The notes below the pieces were generated by a model. The model worked only from the letters and a program-made list of their open reading frames with translations. It was not told the DNA's origin and searched no databases. Shown here piece by piece: positions 8,346 to 17,289 of a stretch of 46,137 nt of DNA (positions are counted from its first letter, which is position 1; each line of letters begins with the position of its first letter). The DNA is taken from contig DYNF01000020.1 of assembly GCA_020721205.1 (NCBI GenBank), forward strand, positions 8,521 through 54,657, written 5' to 3'. The translations under genes and the position numbers were made by a program. This DNA comes from Prochloron sp. SulCav_FS08_3_32_3330. GTDB taxonomy: Bacteria > Cyanobacteriota > Cyanobacteriia > Cyanobacteriales > DYNF01.

Positions 8346-8390
8346 AAAAACTGTTCACTGATTACTGTTCACTGATTACTGTTTACTGAA
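8346..8390. repeat. Heptamer-type tandem repeat (14-bp period)
   Basis: Three near copies of CTGTTCACTGATTA/CTGTTTACTGA occur directly after the pyrB stop codon. It is of the same class as the other 7-mer arrays in this window. Confidence 0.65.
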
Positions 8391-8394
8391 AAGC

Positions 8395-9375
8395 CTATCT
8401 CCCGATTAAATAAAGTAAAGCCATACGCACGGCAACGCCACTGGTGACTTGATCGGGGATTAAACTTAAGCGAGGATCATCCATTAAATCTGAACTTATT
8501 TCTACTCCCCTATTAACAGGACCCGGATGTAAAATCTTCACAGATTCTTTACATAATTTAATTTTTTCCCTTGTGATGCCGTAATATTGATGATATTCCC
8601 GTAAACTAGGGAGTAAATGATCACTCATTCTTTCATGTTGAAGTCTTAAAGTCATGACAAAATCAGCGTCTTTTAAGGCTTCTTCTAACTTCCATGTTAC
8701 AAATAATTTTCCGTAGGGATAACTAGGTAAAAAATCCTCAAATAATTTTGGCACAAGGGTGGGAGTGCCACATAAATACACATTTGCCCCCGCCGTAGTT
8801 AAACTCCAAATATTGGAACGGGCGACCCTTGAGTGTAAAATATCTCCTACAATGGCGACTTTTTTCCCCTTTAACGCAGAAATACTGGGGTTTTCGGGGT
8901 CGAGTACACAACTGATAGTAAATAAGTCTAATAAAGCTTGTGTGGGGTGGGCGTGTTGACCATCTCCGGCGTTTAAAATTTTTACACCTGAGTTTAAACG
9001 ATCCATTTCGGCGGCGATCGCTGATGGAACTCCGGCTTGTTTATGACGGATCACCATAATATCCGCGCCCATAGCCAGATAGGTTTTTGCCGTGTCTAAG
9101 ATGGTTTCGCCCTTAGTTAGTGAAGATGTACTAGGAGAAAAATTAAGGGTATCGGCGGATAAGCGTTTAGCGGCTAACTCAAAACTGCTACGAGTGCGAG
9201 TGGAAGGCTCAAAAAATAGATTTGCTACCACTTGAGCCTGTAAAGCGGGGACTTTTTTCATGCGACGGGAGAGAACTTCCCGAAAACTAGAAGCAGTCTG
9301 TAATACAGTATTATAATCTTCAGGGGTAAACTGGTCTAAAGAGAGTATATGATGATGATTCCAAGGAACTGTCAT
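8395..9375 (-). CDS. pyrB: Aspartate carbamoyltransferase catalytic subunit
   Basis: Catalyses carbamoyl phosphate plus aspartate to carbamoyl aspartate, the first committed step of pyrimidine synthesis. Motifs seen: the carbamoyl-phosphate loop '[19 protein letters not shown]' (about residues 54-72), '[12 protein letters not shown]' (about 142-153), 'LRLQHER' and '[11 protein letters not shown]' (about 282-292). The length of 326 is normal for a cyanobacterial PyrB. Start '[16 protein letters not shown]' is typical. It is a single gene; no pyrI is adjacent. Confidence 0.96.
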   Translation of the reverse strand: MTVPWNHHHILSLDQFTPEDYNTVLQTASSFREVLSRRMKKVPALQAQVVANLFFEPSTRTRSSFELAAKRLSADTLNFSPSTSSLTKGETILDTAKTYLAMGADIMVIRHKQAGVPSAIAAEMDRLNSGVKILNAGDGQHAHPTQALLDLFTISCVLDPENPSISALKGKKVAIVGDILHSRVARSNIWSLTTAGANVYLCGTPTLVPKLFEDFLPSYPYGKLFVTWKLEEALKDADFVMTLRLQHERMSDHLLPSLREYHQYYGITREKIKLCKESVKILHPGPVNRGVEISSDLMDDPRLSLIPDQVTSGVAVRMALLYLIGR

Positions 9376-9532
9376 TAAAACAATGAAGGATGAACGATGA
9401 ACGATGAAATAAATTAATTATTATTTTAATCGAAAAGAGACTTAAAAATTTAAAATAAGTTTATGATGGGGCTTAAGTGCGATGGATTTGTAGTGCTAAA
9501 TAGCACCACAACGAACCTTTAAATAAAAATTT

Positions 9533-10024
9533 ATGAAAAATATTATTAAAAATTTAAGCTTAATTTTAGTTGTTATTTATCTTAATAGTTGTAGCAAAAT
9601 TTCTCAAGATGTTACCACAGATTTGTCTAAACAAAATAAGAATAATCCTCAAACAATTGAACCGGAAAAAAAGATTAAAGTTACCATTTATAAATCAGAT
9701 AATTTATGTGAAAAATATATTACTGAAACCTTAGAAATTCCAGAAAAAGATAGTTTAGATCAAACCATTGGCATAATTTTAGATCAAAATAGTAGCAGGG
9801 ATTTTAATATTGTTGGTTATCGGATTAAAATAGATGAAAAAACGAGTATTGCCACTATAGATTTTAGAATAGATCCTCAATCTCAACGTCAATTAATTTC
9901 CTTATCACCCTGTGAACAATTTGCTTTATTTGGTAGTTTAAGACAAACTTTAATTAATAATCCTCAATGGAAGATCAAAGATTTACAATTTTTACAACAA
10001 GGAAAAAATATTTATGACAATTGA
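9533..10024 (+). CDS. GerMN-domain lipoprotein
   Basis: A 163-residue protein with a lipoprotein signal: hydrophobic 'LSLILVVIYLNSC' ends in a lipobox cysteine at about residue 20. After a polar linker comes a domain from about residue 48 to the end ('KVTIYKSDNLCEKYITETLEI ... ATIDFRIDPQSQRQL ... LFGSLRQTLINNP') with the beta-alpha pattern of the GerMN (sporulation/spore germination) fold widespread in cyanobacterial lipoproteins. It is likely anchored in the cell envelope; the function in cyanobacteria is unclear. A degenerate copy of the CGTTGTTGC palindromic family lies just upstream (9468-9526). Confidence 0.7.
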   Translation: MKNIIKNLSLILVVIYLNSCSKISQDVTTDLSKQNKNNPQTIEPEKKIKVTIYKSDNLCEKYITETLEIPEKDSLDQTIGIILDQNSSRDFNIVGYRIKIDEKTSIATIDFRIDPQSQRQLISLSPCEQFALFGSLRQTLINNPQWKIKDLQFLQQGKNIYDN

Positions 10025-10222
10025 CAATTATTTTAAGATAATTAACTTAAAAAGAGACTAAGATTTAAAAAAAATCTTTGTGTTTTTGGGTCTTTGCGTG
10101 ATAATATTATCATTATATTGTGCAACAAAGAAATTTTAACTATTAACTTAATCTAGCATAGATTAAAGTTAATATATTATGATATATTTTAATTAATTAA
10201 TCGCTTAACTTTTAGAGATTTC

Positions 10223-10906
10223 ATGGATACCAAGGCTTTCAGTGACCTTTTTCCCCTCTTTAGCACTTCCAGTCCAGAAACGATAGACTGGCTGTTATCT
10301 ATTGCTGTGGAACACGAATACCCCAAAGATCGAGCCGTTTTAATGGAAGACTCTTGGGGAAATGCTGTGTATTTTATTGTCTCAGGCTGGGTCAAAGTTC
10401 GCCGTTTAAGCGGTGATAGTGCCGTTACCCTTGCTGTATTGGGGCGGGGCGATTTTTTTGGGGAAATGGCAATTTTAGACGAGTCTCCTCGCTCCACTGA
10501 TGTGGTGGCACTTTCTGGGGTAAAATTATTAAGTGTTTCGGCACAAAGATTTATTCAAACATTATTTAAAGATCCCCAACTTCACCATCGAATGTTACAG
10601 TTAATGGTGAAAAGATTACGCTTAACTAATGTGCGTTTTCAACTACGCAATCAACCTCCAGCGATTAAGTTAGTTAGAACTTTAGTAACCTTAGCGGAAA
10701 ACTATGGACAGCGTACGGAACAGGGTGTAGAAATATTAAGAATACCTGATGAAGATCTGTCTTATATTTCTGATATTAAACCAGAAGAAAGTAAAAAAAT
10801 TCTGGAAAAATTAGAAAGTAAAAAATGGATTGAAAGTCATGATGATAACCAAAGTTTATTATTAATTAATATTAAACAATTAGCTTATTTAGCTGAAAAA
10901 GGATAA
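10223..10906 (+). CDS. Crp/Fnr family transcription regulator
   Basis: A 227-residue cyclic-nucleotide-type regulator. Residues about 15-130 form the effector domain; the phosphate-binding cassette reads 'FFGEMAILDESPRSTDVVAL', with the E and R-S/T residues that contact cAMP in true CRP proteins retained, so cAMP binding is plausible. Residues about 150-225 form the winged-helix DNA-binding domain ('EDLSYISDIKPEESKKILEKLESKKWI'). It may be related to cyanobacterial SYCRP1, but I cannot separate it from other Crp paralogues by eye. It is followed 88 bp later by an unrelated peptidase. Confidence 0.85.
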   Translation: MDTKAFSDLFPLFSTSSPETIDWLLSIAVEHEYPKDRAVLMEDSWGNAVYFIVSGWVKVRRLSGDSAVTLAVLGRGDFFGEMAILDESPRSTDVVALSGVKLLSVSAQRFIQTLFKDPQLHHRMLQLMVKRLRLTNVRFQLRNQPPAIKLVRTLVTLAENYGQRTEQGVEILRIPDEDLSYISDIKPEESKKILEKLESKKWIESHDDNQSLLLINIKQLAYLAEKG

Positions 10907-10911
10907 TTTTA

Positions 10912-10942
10912 AATTCAAAATTCAAAATTCAAAATTCAAAAA
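10912..10942. repeat. Heptamer repeat (ATTCAAA)
   Basis: About four tandem ATTCAAA units between the Crp-type gene and the M61 peptidase. A shorter array of the same 7-mer is at 29897-29919 upstream of yidD. Confidence 0.7.
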
Positions 10943-10994
10943 ATCTTAAAGCATTCAGCCTTGAGAATAAATACCCAATCCCTATTATTTATTA

Positions 10995-12734
10995 ATGACT
11001 AAAACTACACCAATTATTCAATATACAGTAAGTTTAAAAAACCCTCAATCTCATCTATTTGAAATTACTTTAGAAGTTAAAAATTGGCAGGAATCTATCT
11101 TAGATTTAAAATTTCCTGTGTGGACTCCCGGCTCTTATTTAATTCGAGAATATGCCAAAAATTTACAAGATTTTCGGGTACAAAATGAAGCTTATGTCTT
11201 TTTAAAGCATAGTAAAATTAGTAAAAATCATTGGCAAATTAAAACTTTAAATAGTGAAATTATTTATATTAAATATCGCATTTTTGCTAATGAATTAACT
11301 GTTAGAACTAATCATTTAGATCGCACTCATGGTTATTTTAATGGGGCGGGGATGTTTTTCTTTATTCCGGGTTGGGAAAAACAAAAAATTCAAGTAATAA
11401 TTGAATCCCCTGAAAATTGGCAAGTTTCTACTACTTTACCTCGTCTTTTAACAGATAAAAATATTTTTTTAGCTCAAGATTTTGATACTTTAGTAGATAG
11501 TCCTTTTGAAATAGGAACTCATCAAATTTTTGACTTTGAAATATTAGGAAAAAAACATCAATTTGCGATTTGGGGTAAAGGGAATTTTAAACCTGAAAAA
11601 ATAATTGAAGATACAACGAAAATTATTGAAACTCAAGCTAAAATTTTTCACGGTTTACCCTATAAAAATTATCTCTTTTTCCTTCATACTTCTAATAATA
11701 GTTATGGAGGCTTAGAACATAAAAATTGTTGTTCTTTAATTTATCCTCGTTTTCACTTTCAAGAAAGGGAAAAATATAACCGTTTTATGCAGTTAGTTGC
11801 CCATGAATTTTTCCATTTATGGAATGTGAAAAGAATCAGACCAAAAGCTTTAGAAACTTTTGATTATGAACAGGAAAATTATACCACTTCTTTATGGTTT
11901 TCTGAAGGGACAACTAGCTATTATGATAATTTAATTCCCTTGCGATCGGGTATTTATGACGGTAACATTTTTCTGAATAATTTAAGTCAGGAAATTACCC
12001 GTTTTTTAAACACTCCGGGCAGAAATATTCAGCCCGTAAGTGAAGCCAGTTTTGATACATGGATTAAACTTTATCGTCGGGATAGTAATAGCGATAATTG
12101 TCAAATTTCCTATTATTTAAAAGGAGAATTAGTCTCATTATTACTAGATTTAATTATTAGGAAAAAATACAATAATAAGCGTTCTTTAGATCAAGTTTTA
12201 CAAGAATTATGGTTAAATTTTGGGAAAGATGAAATCGGTTTTACTCCAGTTCAATTAAAAGAAATTATTGAAAAAGTAGCCGAACAAGACTTAACCGAAT
12301 TTTTTAATTTATATATTGATGGCACAGAAGAATTACCCTTTAATTATTATTTTGAACCCTTTGGTTTAGAATTAAAACCGATAGAAGAAGACCTATCTTA
12401 TCCCTATTTAGGTATTAGAGTTAATTCAGAAAATGGCAAAGAAATGATTAAATTTGTAGATCATAATTCCCCCGCAGGGAAAATAGGAATTGATCCAGAA
12501 AATGAACTATTAGCAATAGATAATATTCGAGTAACAGCAGATCAATTAAATAATCGTCTCAAAGATTACCACTCAGGTGATACAATTGCGATCACAGTGT
12601 TTAATCAAGATGAATTGAGAACTTACTCTGTTGTTTTAGCTGATCCTCAGCCTAATCGCTATCAAGTAGTTGTGATGAAAAATCGTTCCCATTTTCAGAA
12701 AAAATTACTTTCTGATTGGCTACATAATCAGTAA
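10995..12734 (+). CDS. M61 family metallopeptidase with PDZ domain
   Basis: A glycyl aminopeptidase-like M61 enzyme of 579 residues. The zinc site HEFFH begins at H270 (ligands H270, H274) and the third ligand is probably E304 in 'WFSEGTTSYYDNL'. The N-terminal 'WTPGSYLIREYAKNLQ' and 'NEAY' region (about 50-75) is typical of the family. A C-terminal PDZ domain (about 460-550) carries 'YLGIRV ... GKIGIDPENELLAIDNIRV'. There is no signal peptide, so it is likely cytoplasmic. Its role is probably peptide turnover; the true substrate is unknown. Confidence 0.9.
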   Translation: MTKTTPIIQYTVSLKNPQSHLFEITLEVKNWQESILDLKFPVWTPGSYLIREYAKNLQDFRVQNEAYVFLKHSKISKNHWQIKTLNSEIIYIKYRIFANELTVRTNHLDRTHGYFNGAGMFFFIPGWEKQKIQVIIESPENWQVSTTLPRLLTDKNIFLAQDFDTLVDSPFEIGTHQIFDFEILGKKHQFAIWGKGNFKPEKIIEDTTKIIETQAKIFHGLPYKNYLFFLHTSNNSYGGLEHKNCCSLIYPRFHFQEREKYNRFMQLVAHEFFHLWNVKRIRPKALETFDYEQENYTTSLWFSEGTTSYYDNLIPLRSGIYDGNIFLNNLSQEITRFLNTPGRNIQPVSEASFDTWIKLYRRDSNSDNCQISYYLKGELVSLLLDLIIRKKYNNKRSLDQVLQELWLNFGKDEIGFTPVQLKEIIEKVAEQDLTEFFNLYIDGTEELPFNYYFEPFGLELKPIEEDLSYPYLGIRVNSENGKEMIKFVDHNSPAGKIGIDPENELLAIDNIRVTADQLNNRLKDYHSGDTIAITVFNQDELRTYSVVLADPQPNRYQVVVMKNRSHFQKKLLSDWLHNQ

Positions 12735-12760
12735 ACAGTTACCATTTATTATTATGAAAA

Positions 12761-13046
12761 AGGTTTGTTGTTGCGCTTTAGCGCTATTTATGCAGGGTGT
12801 TTTCATTCTTTTTTTTCAACAGGTTAAAACCTGTTGCTACCCAAACAAAACCACGGGAGTCCTAGGTTTCGAGATTAAATATTAACTAATATTAAAAAAT
12901 TCAACCTGCGTAGGCAGGTTTTGCTTATGTAGCAAGGGGTTTCAACCCCTTGCCTCCCGAGAATGAAAACACCCTGCTATTTATGTGGTGCTAAAGCACA
13001 ACAACGAACTTTTGAAATAGCGCTAAAGCGCAACAACGAACTTTTT
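12761..13046. repeat. Palindromic repeat cluster interrupted by a MITE
   Basis: Left arm GTTTGTTGTTGCGCTTTAGC at 12763-12782 pairs with GTGCTAAAGCACAACAACGAAC (about 12988-13009), and a second right arm (GCGCTAAAGCGCAACAACGA) is at about 13017-13037. The MITE at 12793-12976 has split the palindrome between the arms. It is the same palindromic family as at 4741-5037 and 26142-26337. Confidence 0.8.
12784..12985. mobile_element. 184-bp MITE with 18-bp TIRs and 9-bp target duplication
   Basis: The element spans 12793-12976. Its ends are CAGGGTGTTTTCATTCTT and, inverted, CAGGGTGTTTTCATTCTC (17 of 18 matching). The direct repeat CTATTTATG flanks both sides (12784-12792 and 12977-12985), as expected for a 9-bp target duplication; a 7-bp TATTTAT reading is also possible. 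It has no ORF, so it is non-autonomous. The core holds four hairpins: CAACAGGTT/AACCTGTTG, AAACC/GGTTT, AACCTGC/GCAGGTT and CAAGGGGTT/AACCCCTTG. The same core forms the six-unit array at 36611-37491. Confidence 0.85.
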
Positions 13047-13065
13047 AATTATCAATTATAAATTT

Positions 13066-13980
13066 ATGAATACTTTTCTCCCGATCGCTTATTTCCAAAA
13101 TCAATTTGTCCCCTTTGAACAAGCAAATATTTCCATTGCTACTCATGCTTTACATTACGGCACAGGGGCATTTGGTGGCATGAGAGGCATCCCTGATCCT
13201 CAAAATCCGAATCAAATATTATTATTTCGTTTAGATCGTCATTGTCAAAGATTAAGTAATAGTGCAAAATTTTTAAAATATGATTTATCCGCCGAAAAAA
13301 TAGAGGAAGTTATTATTAATTTTGTCAAAAAAAATAAGCCATCTGAATCATTTTATATTCGTCCTTTTGTTTATACTTCTGATTTAGGAATTGCCCCAAG
13401 ATTACATAAAATTGAAAAAGATTTCTTTGTTTATGGTTTACCTTTAGGAGATTATTTATCCCCCGATGGGATTAGTTGTCGGATCAGTTCATGGTATCGT
13501 CAAGAAGACAGAAGTTTGCCCTTAAGAGGTAAAATTAGTGGTGCTTATATTACTTCTTCTTTAGCGAAAACAGAGGCAGTAGAATCAGGTTTTGATGAAG
13601 CAATTTTAATGAACTCTCAAGGTAAAGTTTCCGAAGCTTCTGGGATGAATATATTTGTGATTCGTGGGGGTAAAATTTATACTCCCGGCTTTGATCAAGA
13701 TGTGTTAGAAGGTATTACGAGAGATAGTATAATTACTGTTGCTAGAAAGTTAGGTTTTGAAGTTATAGAAAGACCCATTGATAAGACAGAATTATTAATA
13801 GCTGATGAAGTATTTTTAAGTGGGACAGCCGCTAAAATTACCCCCGTTAAACGGATTGAATGTTACAATTTACCAGAAGAAAAACCCATTACAGAAAAAT
13901 TAAAAGAAAAATTAACAGCTATTACAGAAAATCGTGATTCTGAATATAAAGATTGGATTACGGTGATTAATTTAGCTTAA
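13066..13980 (+). CDS. ilvE: Branched-chain amino acid aminotransferase (IlvE-type)
   Basis: A fold-type IV PLP aminotransferase of 304 residues, which would transfer the amino group in valine, leucine and isoleucine synthesis. The N terminus 'YFQNQFVPFEQANISIATHALHYGTGAFGGMRG' and the PLP-lysine region 'RGKISGAYITSSLAKTEAVESGFDEAILMNSQGKVSEASGMNIF' (about 160-200) are characteristic. 'GTAAKITPVKRI' near residue 260 binds the cofactor phosphate. D-amino acid transaminase or ADC lyase are less likely because of the N-terminal motif and length. It is monocistronic; upstream repeats probably lie in its leader. Confidence 0.92.
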   Translation: MNTFLPIAYFQNQFVPFEQANISIATHALHYGTGAFGGMRGIPDPQNPNQILLFRLDRHCQRLSNSAKFLKYDLSAEKIEEVIINFVKKNKPSESFYIRPFVYTSDLGIAPRLHKIEKDFFVYGLPLGDYLSPDGISCRISSWYRQEDRSLPLRGKISGAYITSSLAKTEAVESGFDEAILMNSQGKVSEASGMNIFVIRGGKIYTPGFDQDVLEGITRDSIITVARKLGFEVIERPIDKTELLIADEVFLSGTAAKITPVKRIECYNLPEEKPITEKLKEKLTAITENRDSEYKDWITVINLA

Positions 13981-14050
13981 AATTAAAGTTAAGCTGTTAA
14001 ACCAGAAATTAAACAACTTGCTTCTAATTTTGATCAGAATTAATGATTAT

Positions 14051-14109
14051 AAGGGCATGACATTTAATAATTATAAAATAAATAAAAAGTTTAATAATCT
14101 CATGCCCTT
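14051..14109. terminator. Hairpin between convergent ilvE and the 1032-aa gene
   Basis: AAGGGCATGA (from 14051) pairs with TCATGCCCTT (ending 14109) around a 39-nt AT-rich loop. Its position between two convergent genes suggests a bidirectional terminator. Confidence 0.55.
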
Positions 14110-14137
14110 ACACAAATTAATCAAAGCAAAAACTATA

Positions 14138-17100
14138 TTATTCTTTTGCTAATTCTTGATCAACTTTTTTTCTAATCTCTTGTTTAAATGGTTTATAAGT
14201 TTCCCCTTCTGCTAAAGGTGACATATCACCATCAGGCTTCCCAAAATCTAAAACATCTTTTTGATAATCATAAATTGCATTAATCCATTGTTTTTTTTGT
14301 TTATCATTTAAGGGTTGTTGATAATTTGTTAATGTTGGATCATTTAAAACATTTTTAATTTGTTCTTGAATTAATTGATTAAGTAAAGGTGTATATAACT
14401 CTTGATTATTATCATATTTTTGTTTAAGTAAAGGTGTTCTTTCCTTAATCATTTCCTGAGAAATTTCTCTTTCAATCTGCTTCAAAGAAACTAAGGTATT
14501 TTTGTCAAAATTTGGTAAAGCCTTTTGAATTGCTTCTTGCTTTTTAATTGTTTCTTGATCTGGAGTATTAGGTGTTATAGGTGTTATTATAGGTGTTGTA
14601 GGTGTTATTATAGGTGTTATTATAGGTGTTGGGTTAAGTCTAAATTGAAGATCTTTTTCTAATTGTGTTAAAGTTTCTGAATCAAGAATACCATATTCTA
14701 ATGTTAATTTTGAATCTTCCATTGTTAACCCTAATTGATAAGAATTAAGAGCTTCTAACCATTTTATTTGTTGTTGTTGTTTTAAAGTTTCCTCTTTAGT
14801 CCATTTCCCCTCTATTATTCCAGTATAATTTACACTACTATTAAGACTAAGCACTGCTTTTAAGTCCTGAATAACATCATTTCTTTCAGACGAGTTATCG
14901 CTTGTTTTTGTATTAATTAACTCTTGAATTTGTTGAGCAAAATTGTCAAATTTGTCTAAAGCATTTTTTTGTTCCTGCGGAAACATTTTAGGTTTAATAA
15001 CTTGTCTTAAATTGAATAAAGTATCTTTTTCTAATTGATCTTGACTATTTTCGCCCAGTATTCCATCACCTTTTAAATTTTGTACTACTTGATATTTATA
15101 AATTTGTTTCGCCCATATTTCTTTGTTAGGTTCTGTTATTTTAGTTAGAGTTTCAGCAGTTAAAAAGTTATCATTTAAACAACTAACTGTAGATTGAACT
15201 ACAGATTTATTTTTATTTTCATTGACAAATTGATGTCTATTTTCATCTACAGATTGATTTTTAGATTGATCTTCAGTTTCAGGTATATCTACACAAAGAG
15301 CCATAATTAATGCTTTATTAATATGTTGATCTTTAATCTGATTACTGACTTGACTTTCCCCAGTTAAATTAACTTCTTGTTTAATATTGTTCTTAATATC
15401 TGTTAAAGTTTCTCTTGTTTGTTTAATACTGTCAACTTTAGTCGCTTTTTCTAATAAATTTTCTGAAATAATAGGAGATTGTGGTGTTTTAAGACGTAGA
15501 AATAATAGAGTAAGAAAAAATACAATAATACTCATTATTAATCCCACTAAAAGCCCTTGCCAATTATTTTTCAGAAAATTGCCAACAGCTTTACTTCCTA
15601 TTTCAGTAGCAGGAATATCTCGTTTAATTATTATGCCAAGATAGGGTATTTCATTATTAAAACCAAAGGCATTTATAAAAGTTTCATTAGGGACTTTTCT
15701 TTGACTAACTTGATAAAAATAAGCTGATATTCTGTATTCATTTTGAGACTGAGCCAATTGAGCAAATAACTCACCAAAAGCTAAATAATCAGGAATAATT
15801 TTGCTTTGAGGATTGAGAAAAGTCAAAACTTTAATAATTGGTTTCCAAAGCTCAACATCACAGCAAAAATAATCAGATAGTGATTTTGGAGGTTGATTTT
15901 GTGAAGAATTATCTCTATATTGAGAATTATTAATTTTTGAAGTTTGGCTAGTGCTTATTAATTTTTGAAGTTCAAAACTTTTATTAGAAATAACTTGTAA
16001 ATCATCTTCAAAATTTTTCACCAAACTTTGTCGGCAATGTCTCCAAAAACTGTTGTTATTTTCTAATAAATCTTTAACGGTTTCTGTGGTTATAGTAGTA
16101 GTAGTTTTTTCTAATAATTTTGGTAATAATACCGCAATTCCTTGAGCTAATTTATCGTGTAAAATATTAATTTTATGAGGAGTAATATTTTTAAATACTG
16201 GATAAAATTCAGATTGAAAATCTAAAGAAGCCTGTTTAAAACCTTGATTAACTTCCATTTCTAACCACCGTAATAAATCAGGTAAAGTCTTAGGTAAAAT
16301 CATCGCTCTCAGAGTTAATAAACGTGCCATTAATTCACTAGAAATAGGCTGACTAATTGCTTTATTCGCTCCTTGTCCATCAAACCAATTTTCCCAATTT
16401 TTTGTCGTAATAGCGGTATTATCAATCACATCTGCTAAATCTTTAATAGCCTCATCTTTAATCCGAGACATTAAAGTTTTAATCGCTGATTTTATTTTTT
16501 GTTCATCAAAACCAACGGGAGTTAATCTTTGAACGGGGGTACTATATAATCGTCTTTTAACTCTTTCTAAACCTTCTTGATTCGCTGTATGAATAATTAT
16601 AAATCCCCAAGGATTTTCTACATTTTCGGCATTATAAATCCAAGCGACAGGTTGATTCATTAAATTCGCTTTATATAATGATCTAATGTGAATTGTGGGT
16701 AGATCAAATTGGGAATTGAGAATAGGTGTAGTTTGGGTTTCTAACCATTCTTGAATCGGTTGATTTAAACTATTTTGTCTTAAAATAGAATAAGCTGGAG
16801 ATTGATGTAATTTTCCCGTTTCTTGAGGCTTAAAAATTGGGTAAAAACCTTGATTTTTTTGTTTATAATCTTCAATAAAATCCACAATTTTAGTTAAATT
16901 AGCTTCACCCTCACAAAAGAAATAACGATAGACTGAAAGAGGTCTTCCCCCATCATCCCTTCCTAGACTGGCGATCGCTACCACAGACCAAGTTTTATCA
17001 TCAGAGGGTATAACCCTACCAATAATCGCAGGTTTATTGATATCTGATCCTTCCGTTGCTTCTAGTAATTGATTAGCGATCGCTCTTTCAATAGCGTAGG

Positions 17101-17236
17101 GAACACCCTCTGGATGAGTTAGATTCATATATCTGCCTGTGAATCCTCTGGAAACCCAACCACCCGGTGCCGAGGGATTAAGCTCAAAATTAATCCCCGT
17201 ACTAAATTCATAAATAAGAACAGACTGATTAACCAT
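14138..17236 (-). CDS. Large membrane protein of the GTPase cluster, GAP1-like N terminus
   Basis: A 1032-residue protein I cannot assign firmly. The N-terminal part (about 1-135), with 'FELNPSAPGGWVSRGFTGRYMNLTHPEG' and 'GRDDGGRPLSVYRYFFCEG', recalls the GTPase-associated protein 1 N-terminal domains known from predicted NTPase conflict systems; this is pattern memory, not a search. A helical region follows to about 540. One membrane segment is at about 559-582 ('WQGLLVGLIMSIIVFFLTLLFL'). Beyond it come three degenerate repeats of a 'W-x-x-x-I-x-x-YQ ... DG-x-L' type at about 703-745, 824-868 and 980-1028, like peptidoglycan-binding-1 domains, and a TPIITP-type linker at about 867-889. It is last in a four-gene run with three GTPase-like genes. 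Confidence 0.8.
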   Translation of the reverse strand: MVNQSVLIYEFSTGINFELNPSAPGGWVSRGFTGRYMNLTHPEGVPYAIERAIANQLLEATEGSDINKPAIIGRVIPSDDKTWSVVAIASLGRDDGGRPLSVYRYFFCEGEANLTKIVDFIEDYKQKNQGFYPIFKPQETGKLHQSPAYSILRQNSLNQPIQEWLETQTTPILNSQFDLPTIHIRSLYKANLMNQPVAWIYNAENVENPWGFIIIHTANQEGLERVKRRLYSTPVQRLTPVGFDEQKIKSAIKTLMSRIKDEAIKDLADVIDNTAITTKNWENWFDGQGANKAISQPISSELMARLLTLRAMILPKTLPDLLRWLEMEVNQGFKQASLDFQSEFYPVFKNITPHKINILHDKLAQGIAVLLPKLLEKTTTTITTETVKDLLENNNSFWRHCRQSLVKNFEDDLQVISNKSFELQKLISTSQTSKINNSQYRDNSSQNQPPKSLSDYFCCDVELWKPIIKVLTFLNPQSKIIPDYLAFGELFAQLAQSQNEYRISAYFYQVSQRKVPNETFINAFGFNNEIPYLGIIIKRDIPATEIGSKAVGNFLKNNWQGLLVGLIMSIIVFFLTLLFLRLKTPQSPIISENLLEKATKVDSIKQTRETLTDIKNNIKQEVNLTGESQVSNQIKDQHINKALIMALCVDIPETEDQSKNQSVDENRHQFVNENKNKSVVQSTVSCLNDNFLTAETLTKITEPNKEIWAKQIYKYQVVQNLKGDGILGENSQDQLEKDTLFNLRQVIKPKMFPQEQKNALDKFDNFAQQIQELINTKTSDNSSERNDVIQDLKAVLSLNSSVNYTGIIEGKWTKEETLKQQQQIKWLEALNSYQLGLTMEDSKLTLEYGILDSETLTQLEKDLQFRLNPTPIITPIITPTTPIITPITPNTPDQETIKKQEAIQKALPNFDKNTLVSLKQIEREISQEMIKERTPLLKQKYDNNQELYTPLLNQLIQEQIKNVLNDPTLTNYQQPLNDKQKKQWINAIYDYQKDVLDFGKPDGDMSPLAEGETYKPFKQEIRKKVDQELAKE

Positions 17237-17289
17237 AGTTTTAAATCCTAAAAAAAATTAATTAATTACAAAAAAAAAGAGGAGAATAA

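Noticed and set aside
10189-10497. Antisense frame over the Crp-type gene
   Set aside because: Shadow of a well-supported gene.
15387-15644. Forward frame inside the 1032-aa gene
   Set aside because: It is the antisense of the membrane-segment region; no start signal.
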